A DNA stretch of 64,000 nucleotides, taken from positions 210,214 to 274,213 of the forward strand of contig JAODTK010003421.1 in assembly GCA_026419785.1 (NCBI GenBank), in the 5' to 3' direction. The position numbers and the translations under genes were made by a program. The stretch comes from Sclerodactyla briareus. Its lineage: Eukaryota; Echinodermata; Holothuroidea; Dendrochirotida; Sclerodactylidae. Every line of letters begins with the position of its first letter. Within the stretch, counting starts at the first letter, position 1. Shown piece by piece: positions 10,680-20,199 of this stretch. A model generated the notes under the pieces. The model had not been told where the DNA came from. It saw nothing but the letters and a program-made list of their open reading frames with translations, and made no database searches.

Positions 10680-12940
10680 TTGTAGCCTCCCGAATTTGCA
10701 AATGGGTTAGGAAATTGACTGGTTGGTGGTTTGTCAATTTCAATTGAAGAAAGAAGAAAAACCGAACGGGCGAGTCATTCGTGATTCAGCAGCTATTACT
10801 TCCCGTTCCCGTTTTATAGTTAGAATATTAAGCCAGTATGTGTACAATTTAACGACCAGCGTTCTCCATTTACCTGTCATTCTTAACAGTATATGCGAAG
10901 GAGATGCATGCTTGTACAATTTTATGCACACAAAAGTGTCGATGTAGTTTTTGAGATTCATCTATTAGACCTACTTACAGGAGATCGACTGCGTTTTACT
11001 CGTCCCGAATTTCGGCAAGCAAGGGCTGTCATAGGGGTGTTTGTAGCATTATAGAAGGGGTGGAATGAATGAATGGAGGGGAAAGAGCTCCGGAACGGAG
11101 GTGTTGGAGAAAACATATTAATTGTGTGAATCTGTGTTCGAGCTATCTTCCATTCCGACTAGTTTCTCAACTGAGAGGTCAGTCAATAATATTACCGCAA
11201 CGATGATAAGGATAACGTATACCGCGCAGGACATATAATGAAATTTTATTTCTTGACGATAAATTATTCCCCCCATTAGCATGAAAAAAAACCCCCACCA
11301 CCCCAACCTCAGGCATACGTGTCCTAGCTTGCCATTCGAAAACAATGATATTATCGACCGCAAATGTAATACGTTGTAGAAAGGGTGCTACAATTTTGTT
11401 GGAAAACAATAACAGTGGCACTATCGGTATCATATTGTCGATACTCAACGAAGAGTTGGGTGGAAGTCGCCCATTCACCAAAAAGACGTAAATATCTCGA
11501 TTTGGAACAGTGTTCCGTCTCCCAACCGTGAAAATGAAATTTTACGTACATGTACCAAGACTTAGAAACATAGGAACGAAGACTATCCCACGGCCAATAT
11601 ATTACTCTACATTAGTGAATCGAGGAAAATTAATCACAAGTGAAGTAATTTCATATTTTTTCTACTGGAGGCACTACAATCTAATATCATCTCGCTACTA
11701 CATTCAGTCGTAATACCTAAATTCTCCGAAATTCCTGTCCACTTCATCCTTCATCCTACCATGTATTATTTTGTCATGGAATGTGGAGACAGATGCTTCA
11801 CACCTCCCTTCAAATGTTCATAATACTTTGATTCATGGCATATCGGTATTCTTATCTGCATTTTAACATGTAGGCTATGATTGGTGACACAACCGAAATT
11901 CTTCCCAGCATCCAAATGGTAAGTTCATGCTCATCGAATCTGCAACTGGTGAATACCTCCATTATCACGTTTTTTAAGCTCTGGTTTGTTTGGTTACCGA
12001 CGTAACCATCATTGGAAAAAAATGCCCAAGAGTGTCTGTCTACCTGGTTCTTCTCCCCGAAATTGAATTGCATCCCATTTTGCCCTGCCATGTATGTGCC
12101 TCTGATTCACCTATTTCGATAGCGTTGAGCTCTTCGTTTATTTGAGTTGGGTACCGAAACCCCTGAAGTGCAGGTAACTGCTCAAAAGCCCGTTAGTTCT
12201 TTCAGTCTCCAGTGATCTTATTAGAGCATGTTCTATAACACGGTTGGTAGTGCAACCAGATCTGATCACTTCTGGAAATGACAAACAAGACAGTAACCAA
12301 CGGTTGAAAGATACCGAGCTGTAATTTCCATCCAGGTACGACATTTGCTCCGAGAGTGTCAAAATCCTCTGCTATGCCAGCTATGATATAGGAATGAATG
12401 TCTGTTATGTGTCAGTGGTTGTTTGTAATGATTGAGGTTCCAGATAACAATTCAACAATCTTGTTACGGCCGGGTTCTATTCTCAATGGGGACATTATGA
12501 AAATTTATAAAACAAAGTGTGCTTGTATAATCAGCTCCTAAGAAGACACCCATGCATTCTAAATGAAATTCACAGCTATGTTTTGGATAGACAGTCTCAA
12601 TTTAACTGAAGATAAAACACAAATTTATTACGTCCTTCATTATTGATATTTAGAACCCGGCGATGCCAGAAAAAAAGTTAATAATTGCGACTCATTAAGA
12701 TTCAGGCAATCTTTTTCTATCAATTGTCAGAATTATAGATCATATAAAATTACAAATTTAGAGCAAGTTATATGTTATCATAGACATCTAAGAGACATCG
12801 GTAAAATGGATAACATGTGAGAATTAAAAAATTAGGCGTAACGGTCATAGCAAGAGATGGTTACTGAAGACAATAGGGGCACCAGTGAGTGTTTCCGTTA
12901 CAAATGAATTGAGGTGTATTTTAGGTTCATGCATGCCTAG
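10680..12940. other. No recognisable gene or element
   Basis: Several 60-100-codon frames overlap on both strands (for example 11118-11551 minus) without recognisable motifs. I see no long repeat. Confidence 0.45.
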
Positions 12941-13003
12941 GTATTATTATTATTATTATTATTATATTATTATTATTATTATATTATTATTATTATTATT
13001 ATT
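12941..13003. repeat. (ATT)n microsatellite, LINE tail
   Basis: About 20 ATT units occur with two single-base slips. On the minus strand this is (TAA)n or (AAT)n lying immediately 3' of a LINE-like C-terminal fragment (13003-13245), so it is probably the retroelement's own tail. Confidence 0.9.
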
Positions 13004-13245
13004 GTCTTTTTACTTCTCACAACTTGCCCATGGTTGGGATGTATGTACAATGTCCGTACCTCGGAAGGTCTAGGACTCTCCTGGTGATGTGGGCACTTCC
13101 GAGGATAGCTTGTTTGACCAACTGCTTCAGGTTGTGCTTTCCTGGATTCTTAGCAGGCGGGCATCCAAGTTGGAGCCCACTACCCCGAGCGCACCGATCA
13201 CTACTACTCTCCACAGTCACTTTTGATGGTGTGATTACCATAATT
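13003..13245 (-). pseudogene. LINE C-terminal fragment (ILGSAHITRRVL motif)
   Basis: The minus-strand frame at 13017-13241 reads LKQLVKQAILGSAHITRRVL near its end. This resembles the conserved (I/L)QK.ALLGTARILRRVL tail found at the C-terminus of many invertebrate LINE polyproteins. The piece before it (VTVESSSDRCARGSGLQLGC) is out of frame with that family's usual IGALG segment. It is followed on the minus strand by the (TAA)n microsatellite, as expected of a LINE 3' end. Only the last 60-80 residues survive. The family is inferred from one motif plus the tail, so the clade is left open. Confidence 0.5.
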
Positions 13246-13257
13246 AGGAAACAACTC

Positions 13258-13694
13258 GACTAAAGGGCCGGTCACACTCTAAAGATTTTCTATCGTTCTG
13301 CTACACGATCTTTTTAGATTTCAGGCTGAACCAGTAAGGAGAGGGTCTGTGTGGTAAACAATTGTCATGAATACTAGTACATTATCACAATACCTTCTCA
13401 AGATCAAAAGTGTTCGAAAAAAAACTCATTCCTAAATGACGTCATATCGAAAAATGGTAAGAGTGTACGATAAATCGTTGAGCTCAACGATAAATAGGAA
13501 TTATGTGATTATCAAAACGCCGGGAAGGGCTTCCCAACATTGGAATGGTTTTGGCAAATAGCGAATCAAGTCCTCCATCCATGTGGCAGGGTGTTCCAGC
13601 CGTCAGTGATAGGCCCGGTATTATTCGGCCCGAACCAATAATATCGGATCGTTGCACGACACGATATCGTTATAGTGTGACCGGCCCTTTAGTC
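13258..13694. mobile_element. 437-bp TIR element (MITE-like)
   Basis: A perfect 21-bp terminal inverted repeat, GACTAAAGGGCCGGTCACACT, occurs at 13258-13278, and its complement lies at 13674-13694. Similarity continues inward in degenerate form (CTATCGTT..CACGATC against CGATATCGTGTCGTGCAACG). The element has no transposase and is non-autonomous. Near its centre sits a perfect 18-bp palindrome, ATCGTTGAGCTCAACGAT (13474-13491). The target duplication is ambiguous because TA or TAAA could belong to the TIR or the target, so the superfamily (TA-inserting or other) is not assigned. It starts 13 bases from the LINE remnant. Confidence 0.85.
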
Positions 13695-13699
13695 CTGTC

Positions 13700-14500
13700 C
13701 ATGAATCTTGTAGCAAAATGGCTCCTGAAAAACGCGTTCAAGCGTTCAAGTAAGAAACGTAAGACCCATCACTCTCGCTGGCCTCTGACGGATTGCTAAG
13801 GGAAAATTTTAAGCATATTGCGCTATATGAGATAAACATTATACCGTATATATTGCACATTTTCTGGCTGGGTGGTCATTACATCAGTGCTCCAGTCTTG
13901 CCATTTCAGAACCCCGCCACCGGATAATAGGGTGAACAGCCTCTGTACACTTCTACACCATTAGACAGGACTAGTAAAATATGTATTTACGAGACAATGC
14001 TCCGATGTAAATGGAGGTTGTCTGTTTATTGGATGATGTATCTTATGGACGTTAGTCTGAAAAATACTTTATGACAAGTGTAGGGAAACGCTGAAGCTTT
14101 CACCAGGTCGTGCCACTGCCATATTCGAGACACTCATCGGGCTACTTTCAGACATTAGATCCAGTGATACAGAAACAGCCAAGCAATTTCCAATTGCTGC
14201 ATACGAAAAAGCGAGTTGTAACTCAAATTCAACGGAAGCAATCAAACAGTAACTGTAAGATAAATCTATACAATCTGCATTCAATCACGTCACAGATGTT
14301 ACACTACTCTCATAAAAAGGCGATTGAATTTATTTTTTTCATTCTCTTATCTTCGCTCATGCGATTAATAGAATATTTATAAGTGGGAAGAATACTCACG
14401 TAGGGTCGATCGGGACATGTGTTTTCTCGGCATTCTGATAATTTGGTGAAGTATGCAATTAGAGATTAGATTTACGTCACCCAAAATCGCTTTTAGGATT
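13700..14500. other. No recognisable gene
   Basis: Short frames only. Nothing beyond low-complexity AT-rich sequence is seen before the (TA)n tract. Confidence 0.45.
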
Positions 14501-14502
14501 TG

Positions 14503-14588
14503 TTTTATATATATATAGATATATATATATATATATTATATATATATATAATATATATATATATATTATATATATATATATATTATAT

Positions 14589-14622
<34 letters not shown>

Positions 14623-14630
14623 ATATATAT

Positions 14631-14662
<32 letters not shown>

Positions 14663-14690
14663 ATATATATATATATATAGTATAAAGGAG
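14503..14690. repeat. (TA)n microsatellite abutting PLE 3' end
   Basis: Nearly pure TA repeats run for about 185 bases, with regular single-base phase slips (TATTATA or TATAATA) about every 20-30 bases. The tract ends exactly where the 3' untranslated part of the minus-strand PLE begins. Predicted proteins here (YIYIYI) are artefacts. Confidence 0.95.
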
Positions 14691-15790
14691 AAACAAGCGA
14701 ATATTGCAGTTAACGATGTCATACTGCTATATTTCGAGGTCACCAAGACCCATCTTCAGGCAAAAAATGTGAAGTACATACACATACAGGTTTAAAGATT
14801 ATAGAAATACAATGCCAGCTATTCCAGTTAACAATGTTGGCCTAAGCAACCACTGGAGAAACACAGCTGGTTGAAGGTTATATAATACTACATAGAGATG
14901 AATAGCATTAGAAAAAATCAAGAGGGTGGCCAACAATATTACAATTCAGGTCCGGCCTTAATTCTTCTCTATGGGAACTCTCTCTAATCTTCCGCCTGTA
15001 CCACTGCTGCTCGTTGGCCAATAACAAACATTAATGATCATTCAAAAGTTGGCATGCTATGCTTGGTGTAATGGCAATGCTGATACATCACCCCCTTTGC
15101 CCCCCCCCCCCCCAAATGATCTCATTGTATGCTCAGTAAATCTATTCCTTCAGCGCTGGTAGTCTCACCAATGTAAATGGAATTACAATCGGGGCAGATA
15201 ATCTTATAAACGACATTGTTAGCGTAATTAATGACCATATCTGTCTTGAAGTTTAACAATAGACTGTATTTTCTTTTGTACAAAAGTAATCTGGACCTTT
15301 ACACTGTCATTGCAAATGTACCGAGTACAGTTACGCACATTGTCGCAATCGTTTCACTTTGGGCCCACAGTAGGGTAGGGGAACGAATATTATTTTACTT
15401 GGCGTGGGTCGGGTCTCTAATAGGGGCCCATACCGAAACGCATTCTTAATGTGTTGGTGTACGATTCCATTTCTAGTAGTAATCGCCTAGGGTAACCATT
15501 GAACATCAAAGTACGTTTATAAACGATATTTCATTAACGGATAAACTATGAAAAGTACACAATGTACGTGCGCGTTCGTTGTACGCTTTATGACAATATT
15601 TTTAACTTTTTTTGGGAGACAAGACAATTTTCCCAATTGATAAATAACCCGTGAACGTCTTTTTACGGAATACGGAGGTAACAACAGTATCCGTCACGGT
15701 GTTGCCAACTAATCTTAATACTTTCACATCTAGAAAAGAAAATTGCCCCCTTTCTCAGTTTCAAAGGTGGAATTTAATTGACTGTGAAAT
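14690..15790 (-). mobile_element. Penelope-like retroelement fragment (3' half), minus strand
   Basis: On the minus strand the C-terminal RT, linker and GIY-YIG endonuclease of a Penelope-like element can be read in order. They are: GQFSFLDVKVLRL (about 15715-15755), the K.PFLD block; TSVFRKKTFTGY (about 15640-15675), the TSVYRKPTFTG block; NGYPRRLLLEME (about 15470-15505); VPLPYCGPKVKRLR (about 15340-15385); and the endonuclease NNVVYKIICPDCNSIYIGET (15161-15220). WYRRKIRES-like and LNCNIVGHPLDFF follow (about 14900-14980). The element ends in a PLE-style tail with CCTGAAGATGGGTCTTGGTG (complement of about 14735-14760). Several frameshifts and stops make it inactive. The N-terminal RT with YVDD is missing. 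Confidence 0.88.
15117..15220 (-). pseudogene. GIY-YIG endonuclease domain of the minus-strand PLE
   Basis: The minus-strand reading gives VVYKIICPDCNSIYIGETTS. It has the GIY-equivalent VVY at 15206-15214, the CPDC cysteine pair and the YIG motif with following E-T at 15161-15175, all in one frame. PLEs use this domain to nick the target before reverse transcription. The frame then runs into a stop, after which other frames carry the downstream alpha-helical part, so the domain is broken about 25 residues after YIG. Confidence 0.85.
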
Positions 15791-15835
15791 GAATTGATTT
15801 TGTGAAAAACTGAGAAAGGGAGGGCAATTTTCTTT
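15733..15835. repeat. Inverted repeat at the broken 5' end of the PLE
   Basis: AGAAAATTGCCCCCTTTCTC (from about 15736) is matched in inverted orientation by GAGAAAGGGAGGGCAATTTT (about 15809-15830), with about 50 bases between the arms. The first arm is PLE coding sequence (K.PFLD block). The second is therefore an inverted copy of the same segment, marking a local inversion-duplication where the element breaks off. Confidence 0.75.
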
Positions 15836-16228
15836 CGGTGTGTGGGTTAGTGTGTGTGTGTATACATGCCAACTCAACGGGTTCACATGAGCACACTACT
15901 CTTTCTAATATAGGACTATGTCAGCGAAGAAGAGTTGTGACGACGTGTTTTCGCCCGCTTTAAACGTACAACAACCTCCAAAATAGTGCTTACAATAATG
16001 AGAGCACATTAGATGACAATAAAACAAGAGAACAATACAACGAAGATAAATAGTTCAATTAACATCGGTATTTTCAATGGAAGAATACAGATGAATGCCG
16101 TTTAGGTCCGAAGGTCATTGTATTGGTACGTTAGGAATGTTGCAGGAATTGTGAATTAAATGACGTTTGCCCCTTTAGTTCTGCCAGCGCATACCCTCTA
16201 ATCCGCATTGATGCGAACAGTCGATGAG

Positions 16229-16447
16229 TTACTCGATGTCTGTTGATACACTGAATGTCTCCAGTTCTAGGATTTCCTGGCTGAGTTTGGTTATCAATGA
16301 CAAATCGTCTGACACCCCAGGCAGTTCTGGCTGTGATGGATTGTCGAAGGCAACCGGCCCACTACTGTCCATGGACACCGACCTGTCATTGAAATAGGCG
16401 CCGCTAATTTCTGAATTTGAATGTGCATCGTTCACGAAAGAGTCTTA
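16229..16447 (-). CDS. Candidate terminal coding exon of an unrecognised host gene
   Basis: Minus-strand frame of about 72 codons. An AG acceptor candidate lies just upstream (TGTTGTTAAG ending near 16448), and the first in-frame Met is at 16435. The product is hydrophilic and acidic and does not look like random frame translation: it contains SSGPVAFDNPSQPELPGVSD and then LITKLSQEILELETFSVSTD, and it ends after IE with a stop at 16229-16231. The C-terminal part could form a short amphipathic helix. AFDNP is the type of short motif seen in cytoplasmic tails, but I do not recognise the protein. The minus-strand PLE lies 440 bases downstream, where a 3' UTR or intergenic space would be. It could still be a chance frame. 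Confidence 0.35.
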
Positions 16448-16449
16448 AC

Positions 16450-19400
16450 AACATCATAGCGGGGCCTCTTCAGGTCTTCAGAGCGCATTTAACTCAGGAC
16501 AAAACGGACTGCCTGATTTTGGGCATATCAGTATACTACTTCCCTGATGTTCTATATAGTTTAAAAAGGACGCTTCAAGTACAGTACATGTACCCAAACG
16601 GTTCATTGATTGTATGTTGTAACACAAAACTTTTCTGGCATTCAAGTCCTACGATAGCAGTTTCACTCTTTGTTTGCCTCGTTGTACGCCACACGCCCAC
16701 GATGATCTTCCATGTTTAGATTAGATATCAAATTTATCTAAAAAGTCAGCAATGTTTCCTCAAATCTTACAATCTGACGTATGGAAAATGTCCTGCCGTG
16801 AAACACCGTTGTCGTCAATTACCAAGAATGTAATAACTATTAAAACTTGATTCGAAAATTAACATTAATCAAATGACGGTAAATTGTCGGCAGAAAGATT
16901 ATAATAAATGGTCGTAGTTTCTTTTCCAGGTTTGTGCAGGATGGATATCCCGCGATGAAAGACACATGTGTCATCACAGATCGATATAGTGAGACTAATG
17001 TTAAAAAGTGTTAGTGAACGGAAACTACACAATGAAAACGCTGATGACAGGAACAACAGTAGCTATGGCAGAGTAGCTCAGGATCAATTAGAAGCAGTTC
17101 AGTAGAAAATGTGGAAAAGTAGAAAATATGGTGTTTTTTTTTAAATATTGACACAGCAAATCGTTGAATGGCCCTTAGATGACCTTTGACCTCACATTTC
17201 TAAGCACTTCCTATGTAACATCGGCCAATAATAGTTTCCAATAAATTTACTTTAGTCCAATCTATTCGTGGACCAAGGCTAGTTCCCAATGATAACCATT
17301 GTAGTATTCGCCAAATAAATGTTAATACTGGCCGATTTAGGAGATCAAGCTGTTTGATCGCTTGAACACAACAGCATGTGGACCATTGGGCATGTTGACG
17401 CTATCTACCTTTCACGACTTTTCCAACCAAACATTTCCGTAAGAAAATGAGCAGTCTGATTGTTTATGATTTTTTTCTTGCTGATATTTGACTCTATATA
17501 TATACTATATACCGAATACCATATATACATCATTGTTTTTCATAGTACTGCAGACCTACCGTCGTTCGTTGAAAATTTACCCACAGATGGTATCCAAAAC
17601 GCCCCCAACCAAACAACCCCATGCCGTATAGTACCTTAGTAATGATAACATGGCCACTCCAATGTAGAATAGGCTACTTAACCGTTCGTCCAAAATAGGA
17701 AAATGTCACTTTTTCGGTAATTATATAAAAAATGTAACGTTACGATTTATTCTTTTCAAATTTCACAATACTGGACTTCATCAGGCGTGACAGTTAAAAA
17801 TACAAAGTATCCTGTCGAATTCGAACATCTGACCAGAGCTATATTTGCGCTCGGCAAGTATATTCCATTAGGTTATTAACTGCTTTGGGCGCTATTTAGG
17901 ATTCTTCATCCCCATTGTTGCGAAAATCATTCTGACTGGTCGAATGCTCAACCAGCCAGCTGTAATTTTGCAATAACATGCAGCTGGTCAGAGTAACAAA
18001 ACAGTCAATAGTTACTTTTTGCCGTTGTATAAATGGTATGAAAATATATGGGTACAATATATATTCGGAGGGATTCTTTTTAATTATAGTTGAAGCATAG
18101 GGATAAAGTGCACTTCTCCGACTTTTATCATGTCGCAAACAGTCTCGTCTCCTTATTCAGCCAAATTGCCGCGTCCGACGTTCGCTGACTGTTTATTCAC
18201 ATAAATGTATCATAACAATGCCTTAATTCCCTAATTCAAAGCGCAGATTTTCACAGGGTATTTTTGTTTCTTCGTATAATTGACTGTGCCTGCAGCCCGG
18301 TCCGACTAACTGTATGGGAGAGCGCACTCATATCACAAAACCATTTGCCGACACGAGAGATTTTATTTTCCTGTTGAATTGGGTATTTATAATAACAGGA
18401 TGATCCTATCTTGTTGGTTGATATTTGAAAAGGCCTATATAAACATATACACTGCTCGTAACGAGCGTTTGTGGTAATAATTCCTATCTACCGACGTTTT
18501 CCCTTCAGAATGTATATCTACCTTTTGATTGATTCACGTCGCCAATTACCCAGATTGCAGTCAACAATAACTGAAATCTGGGACGAGCAAATAGGGGAAG
18601 TGTTGTTTTAATCACTAGTCTGGGTTATGCTTCCGCTAATGCAACACGCACTCTTCCTCCTTATGTGGTTCAGTATTAGGAGTCTCTCTGGGCACAAATC
18701 CCCGAAACGAAACAGGCGTGCAATAAATGAAGAGAAGCGTCCTTCTTTCTCACAAGCAGTGTGATGGGTGTCGGTTCATGGTGTGTGCGTGACATTAATT
18801 CAAGTTGTACTGGCATTATAGTCACCGTGAGCCGGGAGAAAACAAAAAAGATAAATTAATTTACTTAATTACACCCCCCTGGTGCCCACCCCCCACTGAC
18901 ATATTGCTGCCTCTGATAGTAATATAGATCTATATATCAGAGGCATTACCTGGCCTAACTACCACTTGCATAAAACTAGCTGAGCCTATCATTATGGTTG
19001 TACGGGTCTGTATATAATGATATGTTACAGTATGATCAGTCACCAACTATTTCAAATCCCGTCTGGGCTGCTGGTGCTAAAACAGAATTACAGTGCTCGC
19101 TAATCGTTGAGGACTTGTAATGTTCGCAATATTGACTGGGCCTACATTATGCGGTGTCCATGTTCTTATGCTGGTGAACGTTTTGTTTTATTTATTACAT
19201 ATGCTATTACATACTGTGATATCTAAGGAGTAATAAACCATAGATAATAACAATGAAAACAAATCAATATCTATCAGTCCAGCTTTGCTGCATATTGGTA
19301 TTTTCAAGAGATACATCCCCTTGAGATGGGTAGGCACGTGGAATTATTCCTTCACATAAAGTAGGCACAACTGTAATTCCACCAACTAAAGACGGTGTTT

Positions 19401-19570
19401 ACAAACTTCGCTGAACAACTCTCTAATTTTATATTCTCTGGATAAAAGTTTGACTTCAGTCAGGAATCCGACAAATAGTCCGACTGGTTGGATATGTTTT
19501 TCCATATTTGTAAATTACAAAAATATTCGATAATTGTCAGCATTTTAGTTTTTTAACCTTTTCTTTTTTT
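16450..19570. other. No recognisable gene; possible PLE-like tail and small hairpin
   Basis: No frame here shows a known domain. At about 17720-17800 the minus strand reads CACGCCTGATGAAGTCCAGT followed by an AATAAATCG string. This recalls the CCTGATGAAG-type 3' tails of PLEs, but no endonuclease codons precede it. A short hairpin lies at 18910-18945. Confidence 0.4.
18911..18945. repeat. Small perfect-ended hairpin
   Basis: GCCTCTGATA and TATCAGAGGC form a 10-bp stem around a TA-rich centre that itself contains the palindrome TATAGATCTATA. There is no poly-T run or gene context, so no function is assigned. Confidence 0.6.
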
Positions 19571-19924
19571 AAATGTTACACATTTCATTCGTAGAAGACG
19601 GTTTTGCGAAACAGAAGTTCCAGCCTGTCGTGTACGTTGGCTATTCCGCGTCTCGAGAGAAATACATCAACCGTGAAACTAGTATGGTCCTATGGAAGAA
19701 AACAGTTTGGCGAACATAGTGCTGTTGTGTGTGCGAGCGTGGCATTCAGTAGAACGAGAAGAGGGGTTTCGTTTTTTGTGACCCAATCGCCCTTTTTTGT
19801 TTCAGGTATTGCGGTAAGAGCGAGCCAGTTAAGTATATTGGAGCCTGAAACATTCTATGCTACCACTCTATATGAAAATTTACAATATTCAACATTGGCA
19901 ACGAGCATCGAGTAAGGAGAAGAA

Positions 19925-20184
19925 GCTCCAAAACATGAGCAGATATTCATGCGAGGTAGTCTTCCGGATATTCCGTTTAATTTCCTCACCAGGGATCAAC
20001 TTCTCACTGAGTTGAATCTTAGCCACATGACTTTCCTAGTAGAAGGTTTTATCATTTAGTCTAGAAAAACCATGAACTTGGTTTGGGTTCCCCGAAGCTC
20101 GATTTACATTGACAAACGAGATGTCACGCTGACTTTCTTTGGGTTGTTTTTCAAGTTTCTTCCTTTTCTTCTTAGCCCGCCTCA
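19925..20184 (-). CDS. Candidate coding exon, lysine-rich, one frameshift
   Basis: On the minus strand CTAACTAGTATCACTGTTCAG (ending at about 20185) makes a plausible branch point and splice acceptor. The following frame encodes RRAKKKRKKLEKQPKESQRD, then ISFVNVNRASGNPNQVHGFS and RLNDKTFY. A one-base slip near 20048 then restores an open frame reading GKSHVAKIQLSEKLIPGEEI. A donor-like CTG/GTGAGG lies near 20000. The basic cluster would suit a nuclear localisation signal. The composition is protein-like but I recognise no family. It may be a host exon, an ORF1 fragment of a transposon, or chance. Confidence 0.3.
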
Positions 20185-20199
20185 CTGAACAGTGATACT

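Noticed and set aside
14477-14746. Tyr-Ile repeat proteins on both strands
   Set aside because: Pure translation of the (TA)n microsatellite.
17690-17800. CCTGATGAAG-style PLE 3' tail on the minus strand
   Set aside because: Tail-like words only; no GIY-YIG or linker codons precede it, so it is mentioned but not called as an element.
19574-19720. Plus-strand 48-codon frame reading FAKQKFQPVVYVGYSASREK
   Set aside because: Natural-looking composition, but short, overlapped by a longer frame, and without known domain or convincing splice sites.
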